Below, in pieces: positions 26,173 through 35,373 of a stretch of 64,000 bases of DNA. This stretch comes from Oceaniovalibus sp. ACAM 378 (lineage in GTDB: Bacteria > Pseudomonadota > Alphaproteobacteria > Rhodobacterales > Rhodobacteraceae). Numbering within the stretch: the stretch's first letter is position 1; the number at the start of each line of letters is the position of its first letter. The DNA lies in contig NZ_VSJK01000006.1 of NCBI RefSeq assembly GCF_008085915.1, forward strand, positions 62,001-126,000, read 5' to 3'. The notes beneath the pieces were generated by a model, which saw only the letters and a program-made list of their open reading frames with translations, searched no databases and was not told the origin of the DNA. The position numbers and the translations under genes are program-made.

Positions 26173-27891
26173 TCAGGCGCTGAGACCGATCAGGCCCATC
26201 GCCTCGAGCTTGAGCAGGACCTGCTGAGCGCAATAGTCGACATCAGTTCCGACGGTTTCGATCCGGAGTTCTGGATTCTCCGGAACGTCATAGGGGTCGG
26301 AAATGCCCGTGAATTCCTTGATTTTGCCTTCGCGGGCCAGTTTGTACAGGCCCTTGCGGTCACGTTTTTCGCATTCTTCGATACTGGTCGCCACATGCAC
26401 TTCGACGAAGGCGCCAAATGTTTCCACGTCCTCGCGCACCGCGCGGCGGGTGATCGAATAGGGGGCGATGGGCGCGCAGATGGCGATGCCGCCGTTCTTG
26501 GTGATTTCCGACGCGACATAGCCGATACGGCGGATGTTCAGGTCGCGGTGCTCCTTGGAGAACCCGAGTTCTGACGACAGGTTCTTTCTGACGATATCGC
26601 CGTCGAGCAGGGTGACCGGACGACCGCCCATTTCCATCAGCTTGACCATCAGGGCGTTGGCGATGGTGGATTTGCCCGACCCCGAAAAGCCGGTGAAGAA
26701 TACGGTAAAGCCCTGTTTGGCGCGCGGCGGTCTGGTGCGGCGCAACTCTTTGACCACTTCGGGAAAGCTGAACCATTCTGGGATTTCCAGCCCCTCGGAC
26801 AGACGACGGCGCAGTTCAGTGCCCGAAATGTTCAGGATCGTTACTTTGTCCTTGTCGTCAATCTCGTCGTTGGGTTCGTATTGGGCGCGTTCCTGCACAT
26901 AGACCATGTGTTTGAAATCGACCATTTCGATGCCCATTTCCTCTTGATTCTCACGGAACAGATCCTGAGCGTCATAGGGGCCATAGAAATCGTCACCGGC
27001 GCTGTTTTTGCCGGGGCCGGCGTGATCGCGGCCGACGATAATGTGGGTGCAGCCATAGTTCTTGCGGATCAGCCCGTGCCAGACCGCCTCGCGCGGGCCG
27101 GCCATGCGCATGGCCAGCGGCAGCAGGCTCATCGTGGTGGTGGCCGACGGATATTTGTCAAGCACGGCCTCGTAACAGCGCACGCGGGTGAAATGGTCGA
27201 CATCGCCCGGCTTGGTCATGCCGACAACCGGATGGATCAGCAGGTTGGCCTGTGCCTCTTTCGCGGCGCGGAACGTCAGCTCCTGGTGCGCGCGGTGCAG
27301 TGGATTGCGGGTCTGGAATGCCACGATGCGACGCCAGCCCATTTTGCGGAAATAGGCGCGCAATTCGTTCGGTGTGTCGCGACGGGCGCGGAAATCATAG
27401 TGGACCGGCTGCTGGATGCCGGTGATCGGGCCACCCAGATACACTTTGCCGGCGGTGTTGTGCAGGTAGTTGACCGAGGGGTGGGCGCTGTCGTCGGCAC
27501 CAAACACCTTTTCCGCTTCCAGCACCTTGTTCGGCACCCATTTGTCGGTAACGGTCATGGTGGCGAGAATGACGCCTTCCTGATCGCGCAGCGCGATATC
27601 CTGACCGATTTCAACCGTGTCGGCATATTTTTCCGAGATGTCCAGATTGATCGGCATCGGCCACAACGCGCCGTTGCTCAGGCGCATTTTTTCGACGACG
27701 CCGTTGTAATCCGCCTCGCTCATGAAACCCTTGAGCGGGTTGAAACCACCGTTCATCAGCAGTTCGAGATCGCAGATCTGGCGTGGGGTCAAATCCCAGG
27801 ATTGAAGATCGGCGGCGTCGGCCTTCATCTTTTGCGCGGAATCATAAGAAACATAGAGCTCCGGGATGGGAGCGAGATCTGGATTGTTCAT
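26173..27891 (-). CDS. sat/cysC: bifunctional sulfate adenylyltransferase / adenylylsulfate kinase
   Basis: A 572-residue fusion. Residues 1 to about 390 are ATP sulfurylase: QTRNPLHRAH, GRDHAGPG and the PUA-like N-terminal part. About 395-572 is APS kinase with the P-loop GFSGSGKST near residue 400 and LDGDIVRKNL. The enzyme turns sulfate into APS and then PAPS, the donor for sulfotransferases and for reductive assimilation. A fused Sat-CysC of this order is common in Rhodobacteraceae. The start ATG at 27891 is read from the family-like MNNPDLAPIPELYV. Convergent neighbour on the left; upstream is 200 bp of non-coding DNA. Confidence 0.93.
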   Translation of the reverse strand: MNNPDLAPIPELYVSYDSAQKMKADAADLQSWDLTPRQICDLELLMNGGFNPLKGFMSEADYNGVVEKMRLSNGALWPMPINLDISEKYADTVEIGQDIALRDQEGVILATMTVTDKWVPNKVLEAEKVFGADDSAHPSVNYLHNTAGKVYLGGPITGIQQPVHYDFRARRDTPNELRAYFRKMGWRRIVAFQTRNPLHRAHQELTFRAAKEAQANLLIHPVVGMTKPGDVDHFTRVRCYEAVLDKYPSATTTMSLLPLAMRMAGPREAVWHGLIRKNYGCTHIIVGRDHAGPGKNSAGDDFYGPYDAQDLFRENQEEMGIEMVDFKHMVYVQERAQYEPNDEIDDKDKVTILNISGTELRRRLSEGLEIPEWFSFPEVVKELRRTRPPRAKQGFTVFFTGFSGSGKSTIANALMVKLMEMGGRPVTLLDGDIVRKNLSSELGFSKEHRDLNIRRIGYVASEITKNGGIAICAPIAPYSITRRAVREDVETFGAFVEVHVATSIEECEKRDRKGLYKLAREGKIKEFTGISDPYDVPENPELRIETVGTDVDYCAQQVLLKLEAMGLIGLSA

Positions 27892-28093
27892 AATGCCTAC
27901 TCGGTCAGTTCAACGGATATGATATATAGACAGCGTCACGCGTCGCGCTTGCCCTAGCGCGATGGTTTGACCGTTGGCAAGCGTGTTAAGCGCGACAAAT
28001 GGCGTTTGCGGCGAGAAAAACACTTGGTTTGGCGGTTTCCCGCGGTGTTTGCTGAAATCGGCAGGCGGTTATGCGAAGAGTGCAACGCTGGTT

Positions 28094-29044
28094 CTAGGGG
28101 GTAACCAATTGTTCCGCCAGGAACCGCTCGGCCTCAAGCGCGGCCATGCATCCCAAACCGGCGCTTGTCACCGCCTGGCGATAGACATGATCGGTCAGAT
28201 CGCCTGCTGCGAAAACCCCGAGGATTGATGTTGCGGTGCTGTCGGGTTTGGTCACCACATAGCCGCCGTGCTGGGTTGTAAGCTGATCTTTCACCAGTTC
28301 GGACGCCGGTGAGTGGCCGATGGCGACGAAGAAACCCTTGCACGGAATCTCGGTGATCACGCCGGTTTTAACATGCTTTGCGCGCACGCCGGTCACGCCA
28401 AGCGGCTGATCTGTGCCGACAACCTCGTCGATTTCGTGGTCCCACAGAATTTCGATCTTCGGGTTCTCGAACAACCGGTGCTGAAGGATCTTTTCGGCCC
28501 GAAGCTCGTCACGCCGGTGAACCAGTGTCACCTTGGAGGCGAAATTTGTCAGGAACAGCGCTTCTTCGACCGCGGTGTTGCCTCCGCCGGCCACCACGAC
28601 CTCGGCTCCGCGGTAAAAGAAACCATCGCATGTGGCACAGGCCGAGACGCCGAACCCCTTGTAGATCTCTTCGCTGGGCAGGCCGAGCCATTTCGCCTGG
28701 GCACCCGTGGCGAGGATCAGTGTTTCGGCGTGATATGTAACACCGCTGTCGGTTTCAGCGACAAAGGGGCGGCTGGAAAGATCGACGGACGACACGTGGT
28801 CCGAGATGATTTCGGCCCCGGTTTGTCTGGCGTGTTCTTCCATCTTTACCATCAGATCCGGGCCCATGATCGACGCTTCGCCGGGCCAATTCTCGACATC
28901 GGTGGTGATGGTCAATTGTCCGCCGGGCTGGATGCCTTGCAACAGGACCGGATTCAGCATCGCCCGGGCGGCATAGACAGCGGCGGTATAACCCGCAGGG
29001 CCGGAGCCGATGATCAGGACCTTGACGTGACGCGGTGTTGACAT
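28094..29044 (-). CDS. trxB: thioredoxin reductase (NADPH)
   Basis: A 316-residue flavoenzyme that reduces thioredoxin. The FAD motif is IIGSGPAGYTAA (residues 11-22), the redox-active pair C136-x-x-C139 (CATC), and the NADPH motif VAGGGNTAVEEA near 151. The C-terminal FAD contact AAGDLTD is present. The frame is open for another 186 codons upstream, but the family starts at MSTPRHVKVLIIGSG, so ATG 29044 is chosen; AAGG lies 8-12 bp before it. It is divergent from an Lrp-family regulator, an arrangement common in this family. Confidence 0.94.
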   Translation of the reverse strand: MSTPRHVKVLIIGSGPAGYTAAVYAARAMLNPVLLQGIQPGGQLTITTDVENWPGEASIMGPDLMVKMEEHARQTGAEIISDHVSSVDLSSRPFVAETDSGVTYHAETLILATGAQAKWLGLPSEEIYKGFGVSACATCDGFFYRGAEVVVAGGGNTAVEEALFLTNFASKVTLVHRRDELRAEKILQHRLFENPKIEILWDHEIDEVVGTDQPLGVTGVRAKHVKTGVITEIPCKGFFVAIGHSPASELVKDQLTTQHGGYVVTKPDSTATSILGVFAAGDLTDHVYRQAVTSAGLGCMAALEAERFLAEQLVTP

Positions 29045-29236
29045 GATGACCCTCGAAACCTTGTTGTAATTTGCTGATATAGTCGGGCCGGACGGCGGGC
29101 GGAACCCCTTGCGGACCGCTTTGCTGTTTGATTGCAAGGCGCGGCGAAGCGGGTTAAGGAAGTTGCGCAGCATCGTAACAATATTGCGTTGTATGATTGA
29201 GTTGCACAAGAATTGCCAAGAAATGCAGGAGCATCC

Positions 29237-29737
29237 ATGTCCGGCCACAAACTCGACTCGATAGATCGCAGGATATTGGCCGAACTTCAGGCAGATGGCC
29301 GGATGACCAATGTGGAACTGGCGAGACGTGTCGGGATATCGGCGCCGCCCTGTCTGCGCCGTGTGCGGACATTGGAAGAGTCCGGGTATATCCTTGGTTA
29401 TCACGCTTCGGTGGACGCCCGCTCGTTGGGGTTCGAGGTGCGGGTATTTGCCATGGTCGGGCTGCAATCCCAGGCCGAGGCGGATCTTTCGGCGTTTGAA
29501 AACCGGTGCCGCGAATGGCCGCTGGTGCGTGAGTGCCACATGCTGAACGGCGAGGTGGATTTTATCCTGAAATGCGTCGCGCCGGACCTTTCGACCTTTC
29601 AATCGTTCCTGACCGAACAGCTGACTGCGGCGGCCAATGTCGCCAGCGTCAAGACGTCACTGGTGATCCGTGGTGCCAAGGACGAACCGGGTGTTCCCTT
29701 CGACGTTCTGGAACAGAGGCTGACGCGAGAGGCCTGA
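29237..29737 (+). CDS. Lrp/AsnC family transcriptional regulator
   Basis: A 166-residue regulator with an N-terminal winged helix-turn-helix (DRRILAELQADGRMTNVELA, about residues 9-28, then CLRRVRTLEESGYI) and a C-terminal RAM/ligand-binding domain (CHMLNGEVDFILKCVA). Start ATG 29237 is chosen because GGAG lies 5 bp upstream and homologues begin just before the helix-turn-helix; an in-frame ATG 8 codons earlier is less likely. It may act on the divergent trxB promoter or its own; the effector is unknown. Confidence 0.9.
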   Translation: MSGHKLDSIDRRILAELQADGRMTNVELARRVGISAPPCLRRVRTLEESGYILGYHASVDARSLGFEVRVFAMVGLQSQAEADLSAFENRCREWPLVRECHMLNGEVDFILKCVAPDLSTFQSFLTEQLTAAANVASVKTSLVIRGAKDEPGVPFDVLEQRLTREA

Positions 29738-29793
29738 TTGCCCCGCGCGGTGTCGGTTCGACCGGCGGGGTTAGGGGCCGATATGCGGCGATG

Positions 29794-30576
29794 TCACGCC
29801 GCATGAACACTGTCGCGCGAATCGTCTGCAATCCGCGGATGACACAATGGTCCAAAATCGCCCGAATGCCGGATATGCGGAAACATCGATAGCCAGGTTT
29901 TCATCAGCCCGGGGTCAATCCGGTTTGAATTGACCGGGCCGGGGTGCATGCTTTCGACCTCGACACCGTTGGCAACAAAGGTCCGATGGCTGAGAAATCC
30001 AATATGATAGACCTGCACGGCCGAAACGGGGGTGATTTCGATCACACTCATCCCGTCGGCCTTGGGCGCGATCGGCTCTAGGATGGCCGCGCATCCGTGC
30101 TGGCTGCGCACGGCGGGACTGCGGTTCAGCAGGCGTGCACCGGGGCCAAGCAGCAAATCGGGCATCGGGCGGTTCAGACCAAAGGCGTCGGTTGTGACAC
30201 GATACAGGCGCAGGGGTGAAATTCCCTGTGCAGGGCTGTCGGGAACGATGGTCATCATTCCAACCCAAACCAGCGGCGCCATCCCCGAGGTCGTTTCAAC
30301 CAGCGCTCCGGGCAGTAGATCCTCGATCGCGACAGGGCCCTGCGCGGTGGGAATCAGCGTTCCGCGCCCAAGGGCCGAAAACGCAGCTTCGAAAAGTGGC
30401 ATGGCCGGAGCAAGCCGGACGAAATCGTCGTGCCGGCCCGACCGGTCGATCCATTGCACGGCAAAACTGCGGGCGGGCCGGGGTTCCCTGCGCGGAACGG
30501 AGCGGTGGCGCACGGTCCATTGGTTGGAGGCGGGCGCCGGGATCGCGCCAGTCAGCGCGTGGCGGGGATATGTCAT
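29794..30576 (-). CDS. Hint-domain protein
   Basis: A 260-residue protein with a Hedgehog/intein-like (Hint) domain from about residue 60 to 210: the block-A-like GRGTLIPTAQGPVAIEDL, LVWVGMMTIVP, and block-F/G-like YHIGFLSHRTFVANGVEVE. Rhodobacteraceae carry many such proteins of unknown function. At the usual nucleophile position of block A there is Ala-68 (ALGRGT) where splicing domains have Cys, so self-cleavage is doubtful. ATG 30576 is taken as start (AAGG upstream) rather than an in-frame ATG 14 codons earlier. It is convergent with the Lrp-family gene. Confidence 0.8.
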   Translation of the reverse strand: MTYPRHALTGAIPAPASNQWTVRHRSVPRREPRPARSFAVQWIDRSGRHDDFVRLAPAMPLFEAAFSALGRGTLIPTAQGPVAIEDLLPGALVETTSGMAPLVWVGMMTIVPDSPAQGISPLRLYRVTTDAFGLNRPMPDLLLGPGARLLNRSPAVRSQHGCAAILEPIAPKADGMSVIEITPVSAVQVYHIGFLSHRTFVANGVEVESMHPGPVNSNRIDPGLMKTWLSMFPHIRHSGDFGPLCHPRIADDSRDSVHAA

Positions 30577-30859
30577 GCAAGCAGCCTTTCGGTCTGTCCG
30601 CACTGCATCGTCCCCCACCGATTTGGTGAGGGTCCGATTTCATCGTCGATGGCGCGGATAAAGTCAAAGAAACCGTCGATATCGGCAGTTCAGCCGGAAA
30701 ATGCGGGGCGTTGGTGTAAATAGTCTTTGGTCGGGCGGTGAAACGGCCAGTTTTCGCGGGTCAATGTTTCGCTTGCCTGTCCGTTGCGTGTCAGGACGCG
30801 GCGCGTGTTGCCAAGCGGCGGATGAAATTCCGCCGGGCAATCCGGCACGGATCGGAGTC

Positions 30860-31006
30860 TCACGCTGTGGCGGTCGTCCGCGACTCCATCAGACCGGCGA
30901 TCCTTGACGTGGCGACGGCGACCTTACGGGCCTGCCATGGCATCTTCGGCTGCGGCTTTCTGGTTTCTTCCAGAGCGCTTGCGATCCAGCGTCGCTTGAT
31001 TGCCAT
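30860..31006 (-). CDS. small conserved basic protein, 48 residues
   Basis: A short open frame starting MAIKRRWIASALEE, with KMPWQARK in the middle and ending ESRTTATA. It has a good ribosome-binding site (AAGGAA, 8-9 bp before the ATG). I recall small Rhodobacteraceae proteins of this length with a KRRWLKS-type start and a MPW core, all without known function, so this is probably a member. The protein is rich in Arg and Lys and has no membrane segment. It lies alone between the Hint gene and pgeF, all on the minus strand. Confidence 0.65.
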   Translation of the reverse strand: MAIKRRWIASALEETRKPQPKMPWQARKVAVATSRIAGLMESRTTATA

Positions 31007-31239
31007 GTCCGTGTTCCTTGATCTGGTCCCGGCTCTTTCGAGGGGCGGTATGTTTGCCGATGGCCCTTTGTCGCCTTGGAATGGGGCCTAAAATGGGCAG
31101 ATCAGGGGTAAGATCCCGTCATTTCGGGGGCATTGCCGGCAGATTGTGGAGGGAAGTGCCGCAATGAATTGTGGAGCAGGGTGGCTGTCGTCCACACATC
31201 GGCAGTCACACAACAACAAGGCTCGCAGATGTCGTGCAG

Positions 31240-31998
31240 CTATAGCCGAATTGTCGAAATCAACCGGCCATAGTCGGCTTCGCACAGGTGAACCGAACGA
31301 CGATACGAGTAAAACCTGTCGGGATCGGCATAGGTGCAGTTGCGGGTCCATTCGGGCCGGTCGATCCCGGCACGTCGCAGGAGGAACAGACCGAAACCGG
31401 GCAGATCAAAGTGAAGGCGGTCGCCCTCGCCACCTGCAAAGAACCGCGCGTATTCAGGGTCTTCGCCGACGACAATGTCCAGAAACTCGGGGCCTACCTC
31501 ATAGTTGCGTTGACTGATCGAGGGGCCGATGACCGCTGCTATATGTTCGCGTCGTGCGCCCAGTTCGATCATCGCATCGATCGTGTTCTCAAGCACGCCG
31601 GACAAGGCGCCTTTCCATCCGGCATGGGCGCCGCCGATCACGCCGGCCTCGGAATCGGCAAAAAGTATCGGCTGACAATCGGCGGTCAGGATACCCAAGG
31701 CCAGACCCGGCGTCGCGGTGACCATGGCATCTGCTTTGGGCGCGGCACCCTCAAACGGTGCATTCACGTGAACCACCTTTGCCGAATGTACCTGGTTCAC
31801 GCTGAGCAGGGCGATGGGCGGAATATCCATGGCATCCGCCACGCGTGCACGGTTGATCGCGACGACATCGGCCTGATCGCTGCTGCCCCGGCCGCAATTC
31901 AACCCGTGAAATACGCCCGAAGATGCCCCGCCGCGGCGGGTGAAAAACCCGTGCCGCAAGGGGGTAAGGCGGTCTGCCGTGATAATTTCGATTGTCAT
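31240..31998 (-). CDS. pgeF: peptidoglycan editing factor PgeF (laccase-domain, YfiH family)
   Basis: A 252-residue multicopper-oxidase-like polyphenol oxidase fold protein. The metal-site residues are visible: His in VNQVHSAKV, Cys in LTADCQP and His in GGAHAGWKGAL. In E. coli the protein removes wrongly incorporated residues from peptidoglycan precursors; purine-nucleoside activities have been reported for relatives. The length is normal (about 245). Its start overlaps the end of the MidA-like gene by 4 bp in the unit lgt-midA-pgeF. Confidence 0.9.
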   Translation of the reverse strand: MTIEIITADRLTPLRHGFFTRRGGASSGVFHGLNCGRGSSDQADVVAINRARVADAMDIPPIALLSVNQVHSAKVVHVNAPFEGAAPKADAMVTATPGLALGILTADCQPILFADSEAGVIGGAHAGWKGALSGVLENTIDAMIELGARREHIAAVIGPSISQRNYEVGPEFLDIVVGEDPEYARFFAGGEGDRLHFDLPGFGLFLLRRAGIDRPEWTRNCTYADPDRFYSYRRSVHLCEADYGRLISTIRL

Positions 31999-33056
31999 TC
32001 ACCTGTTCCCGGCGGTGGTGGCCCGTCATCATGCAGAGCCAGCACCTTGAACAATTGTCCCATTTCTTCGGGGGCGGTCAACCGCCTATGCGCGGCGGCG
32101 ACGTGAGGCGCGGCTTTTGAGAGGGCGCGGGCGCGGGCGGTGATCCCCAAACGCTCAAGAAATTCGCCCTGCGGGGTCAGCGGCGCGGCGGCACAACCGG
32201 CGGCCCGGGCAAGCGGCCCAAAAGCAACATGGGCCGTCAGATCGGATTCGCCGGGCCGGGTCAGAACCGCGACCTTTTGATTGGCGCGGATCGCCTGCAA
32301 CGTGTCGCCCAGCGACTCGGCGCTGCCATAGTCGATGAACAGCGCCACGCCACCCTGCTCCGCGATGCGCATGCCTGCATGGGCGACAAGCGCTGTGGCC
32401 GGAGTACAGGTTTCGACCATATCGCCGTCTTGCGTATCGTTCAGGCGGTCAGAGAGGGCAAGCGGCGCCATCGGCTCGGTCAGTCCGAAGGTGAGCCGCC
32501 CTGTCTCGGCCTTGTCCGACAACCCCACCACCCGCTCGCGCCAACCCGCACCGTCGCGCAGGAATTGGCGCACCGGCAGCGCGTCCAGAAATTCGTTGGC
32601 CACCAGAAACAGCGGCAGGTCGGGCAGGTCGCTCAGGTTATCGCACCAATGCGGCGCGTATCCGGCCAAAGCCGTGCCCTGCGCGGCGCGCAAGACGGGC
32701 GACAGCTCAACCAGCCACAGACGCATCGCCGCGTGAAACCCCGGAACGCTGCGGGTGGCGCGCAGCACGTCCGCCATCAAGGTGCCGCGCCCCGGGCCTG
32801 CCTCGGCCAGCACAAAGGGCGATGGGGCGCCACGATCCAGCCAAGCCTGCGCCAGCGACAGCCCAACCAGTTCGCCGAACATCTGGCTGATCTCGGGAGC
32901 GGTGGTGAAATCGCGGCCGAGCGGATCGCGCGTGGTGTAATACCCGTGTTGCGGGTGCAGCAGGCAGGCGGTCATGTATTCCGCGACGTTCAGCGGGCCC
33001 TGCGCGGCGATCTGGCGGATCAGCAGGCGCTCCAGCGGAGTCTGCGTGTCACTCAT
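31995..33056 (-). CDS. MidA/NDUFAF7-like SAM-dependent methyltransferase
   Basis: A 353-residue class I methyltransferase of COG1565. The opening LLIRQIAAQGPLNVAEYM, the YYTTRDPLGRDFTTAPEISQ region and AEAGPGRGTLMADVL (SAM-binding) are typical. The mitochondrial homologue NDUFAF7 dimethylates an arginine of a complex I subunit; the bacterial substrate is unproven. It lies between lgt (10 bp upstream) and pgeF (4-bp overlap), a conserved order in Rhodobacteraceae. Confidence 0.88.
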   Translation of the reverse strand: MSDTQTPLERLLIRQIAAQGPLNVAEYMTACLLHPQHGYYTTRDPLGRDFTTAPEISQMFGELVGLSLAQAWLDRGAPSPFVLAEAGPGRGTLMADVLRATRSVPGFHAAMRLWLVELSPVLRAAQGTALAGYAPHWCDNLSDLPDLPLFLVANEFLDALPVRQFLRDGAGWRERVVGLSDKAETGRLTFGLTEPMAPLALSDRLNDTQDGDMVETCTPATALVAHAGMRIAEQGGVALFIDYGSAESLGDTLQAIRANQKVAVLTRPGESDLTAHVAFGPLARAAGCAAAPLTPQGEFLERLGITARARALSKAAPHVAAAHRRLTAPEEMGQLFKVLALHDDGPPPPGTGE

Positions 33057-33066
33057 GTCACTGGCG

Positions 33067-33957
33067 TCACGCAGGGGTGCTGCGACGCGGCCACAGGATC
33101 AGCGCCAGACCCAGCAGCACCATAGGCAAGGAGAGAAGTTGCCCCATCGACAGGCCCGCATCGCCGAACTGCACCACATATCCCATTGGATTGGCTGCGG
33201 TGATGAACTGCGCATCGGCCTGACGGAACAGTTCGATAAAGCTGCGCGACAGACCATAGCCGACAAGGAACATCCCGGTTATCGCGCCGGGCCGTTTCAG
33301 CCATCCCATGCGATAGACAAGGAAGATCAGCAGCGCACCCAGCACCAGCCCCTCAAGCCCCGCCTCGTAAAGTTGCGAGGGGTGGCGGGCGCAATCGCCC
33401 ACAATTCCCGGGCAATCCTGCGCCCGGTCGCCGGGAAATACCACCGCCCAAGGGGCATCCGAAGGCCGGCCCCACAGTTCGCCATTGATAAAGTTCGCCG
33501 CCCGTCCCAGCAACAGCCCCGGTGGCGTACACAGCGCCATCAGATCGCCCAGACTCAGCAACGGCACCTTGTTGCGCCAGGCAAAGATCAGCCCGCCCAG
33601 CGTGACACCGATCATCCCGCCGTGAAACGACATTCCGCCCTGCCAGACGGCCAGGATCTCGCCGGGATTTGCCAGGTAATAGGCGGGCTGATAAAACAGC
33701 ACAAAACCCAGCCGCCCGCCCAGGATGATCCCCAGAATAACGCTGGTGATCAGCTCCTCAACCTGCCCGGGCTGCATCGGCGCACGGTTGCCGGGCCAAA
33801 GGGCATCCCGGCGCACAGTCAGCACGGCAAGCCGCCAGCCCAGAAGGATCCCGGCGATATAGGCCAGTGCATACCAGCGCAGGGCAAAGGTGAACCCGCC
33901 GATCTCGATGGAGAACAGCGCGGGGTCGATGTCGGGGAACGGGAGGATCATTTGCAT
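33067..33957 (-). CDS. lgt: prolipoprotein diacylglyceryl transferase
   Basis: A polytopic inner-membrane enzyme of about 296 residues that attaches diacylglycerol to the lipobox Cys of lipoproteins. The Lgt signature [14 protein letters not shown] is complete, and SFHGGMIGV carries the essential His region. About seven hydrophobic helices are seen. The family begins [10 protein letters not shown], so the start is ATG 33957 or 33951; an in-frame TTG at 33978 is less likely. It is the first gene of lgt-midA-pgeF and divergent from ubiK. Confidence 0.93.
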   Translation of the reverse strand: MQMILPFPDIDPALFSIEIGGFTFALRWYALAYIAGILLGWRLAVLTVRRDALWPGNRAPMQPGQVEELITSVILGIILGGRLGFVLFYQPAYYLANPGEILAVWQGGMSFHGGMIGVTLGGLIFAWRNKVPLLSLGDLMALCTPPGLLLGRAANFINGELWGRPSDAPWAVVFPGDRAQDCPGIVGDCARHPSQLYEAGLEGLVLGALLIFLVYRMGWLKRPGAITGMFLVGYGLSRSFIELFRQADAQFITAANPMGYVVQFGDAGLSMGQLLSLPMVLLGLALILWPRRSTPA

Positions 33958-34050
33958 GGCGGCAGAGACACATCGCAATCAAGGTAAAGTCAACCTTGAG
34001 AATCGTCGCTACCGGGACCATATGACCCTCAGACACAAAGGGAGCCCCCA

Positions 34051-34299
34051 ATGCAGACCCGCAACAAGATTTTTGACGACATTTCACAACTGATGACCAA
34101 TGCGATGGGTGTCGCACAGGGTGCACGGACCGAAGCCGAGACGGCGATGAAATCGCTGGTTGACCGCTGGCTGGCCGACCGTGATTTCGTCACACGTGAA
34201 GAATTCGATGCCGTGCGCGCCATGGCGCAGAAGGCCCGTGAAGAAAACGACGCGCTGAAGGCGCGGCTGGACGCGATGGACGGCACCACCAAAGGCTGA
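34051..34299 (+). CDS. ubiK: UbiK-like ubiquinone biosynthesis accessory factor
   Basis: An 82-residue protein of the BMFP/UbiK family. It begins QTRNKIFDDISQLMTNAMG, an amphipathic helix region, and ends in a coiled coil (REEFDAVRAMAQKAREEND). UbiK helps the later ubiquinone hydroxylation steps at the membrane. GGGAGC just upstream of ATG 34051 is the ribosome-binding site. Divergent from lgt with a 93-bp intergenic space. Confidence 0.92.
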   Translation: MQTRNKIFDDISQLMTNAMGVAQGARTEAETAMKSLVDRWLADRDFVTREEFDAVRAMAQKAREENDALKARLDAMDGTTKG

Positions 34300-34830
34300 C
34301 CCGTCCAAACCGGCTGCCGCTTTTCGAACCGGCGGCCGGACGGGACAATCCGCGACGTGGCGCGCGGGATGTTTTGCGAACCGGCGCAACACCGCCAAGT
34401 TCTCTGACAGATGTCGGAGGGCTGTTCTGGATACTCAAGGCCCCAGCAAGCCGCCAAGTCGGTTGCTGGCTCAGGCGGTCCCATTGACCGATGGATGGTG
34501 GGACAGGATCAAGTCGTCGGGCCGCGCCTTCAATCTGCGGCGGTCCTACCCACATTCATGGCATTGTTCACCGCAATTTTGGATTTGATCGTTCAACGCT
34601 GCGACTTTGTCGCGGTTGTCATGCGTTTTGCAAACCGGTTGATGAGGGTGATTCCGTAAATCCGGCGTGGCTTTGCCGGAATGTCGGATTTCAACACCTC
34701 CAGCCAAAACCTGGGCGTGAATTGCCCGACCAAAATCACCAACACCCTGTGCCACGCGGCAAATTTGTAATTTTTGCGTCCCGTGCCATATTGGAATCAA
34801 TAAGCAAAAACAAAATTGAGTGGTTTCAAC
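34300..34830. other. 530-bp intergenic region, no supported gene
   Basis: Space between ubiK and the Nudix gene. Some frames of 80-160 codons run through it on both strands, none with a family match or a sensible start. The last 100 bp are AT-rich (AAATTTGTAATTTTTGCG) and likely hold the promoter of the Nudix gene. Confidence 0.45.
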
Positions 34831-35289
34831 ATGAATTTTGCCCTTCAAAGGGTCTGGGACTCGTTTCTGGGGCTGCTTTTGCAGCGCCCCAAAAAGTTGC
34901 AGGTCGCCGCACTGTGTCATCGCGGCGAGGGGGACAGCAGAGAGTATCTGCTTGTCACCAGCCGGAACACCGGACGCTGGATCATTCCCAAAGGATGGCC
35001 GATCCGGGGGCTCAAATCCAACGAAACCGCATTGCAAGAGGCCTGGGAGGAAGCCGGGGTCAGGGACAGTCAGGCCTCGAGCGATCCCGTCGGCACCTAT
35101 ACCTATCAGAAAAGCCAGTCGTTTGGATGGGCGATTCCGGTGGAAACTCTGGTCTATTCAGTCGCGGTTGAAGATCTGTCGGCAGACTTTCCAGAGGCTC
35201 ATGAACGGACCCGCAAATGGGTCACGGCAGAGGCTGCCGCCGAGATGGTGGAAGAAACCGAGTTGAAGTCGATCTTCCGCAGCCAGTAG
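34831..35289 (+). CDS. Nudix hydrolase, DIPP-like
   Basis: A 152-residue protein (from ATG 34831; an in-frame TTG at 34816 would add five residues). The Nudix box reads GWPIRGLKSNETALQEAWEE, continuing to AG; the metal-binding EAWEE core is intact, while the first conserved Glu and the Arg of the box are replaced by Leu and Gln. The IPKGWPI opening is typical of the alphaproteobacterial diphosphoinositol-polyphosphate-phosphohydrolase-like branch. The substrate is unknown; a nucleoside polyphosphate is likely. No good ribosome-binding site was seen. Confidence 0.83.
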   Translation: MNFALQRVWDSFLGLLLQRPKKLQVAALCHRGEGDSREYLLVTSRNTGRWIIPKGWPIRGLKSNETALQEAWEEAGVRDSQASSDPVGTYTYQKSQSFGWAIPVETLVYSVAVEDLSADFPEAHERTRKWVTAEAAAEMVEETELKSIFRSQ

Positions 35290-35373
35290 ATAGTTCCCTG
35301 CGTCCGAAAATGTGCTGTTGATCTTACCGCCTCCGGGAGGGTAGTCATCTGACCCAACCTGGGACGGAACATC

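Noticed and set aside
28094-29602. Extended 502-residue version of thioredoxin reductase
   Set aside because: The extra 186 codons run antisense through the Lrp-family gene; the family start is at 29044.
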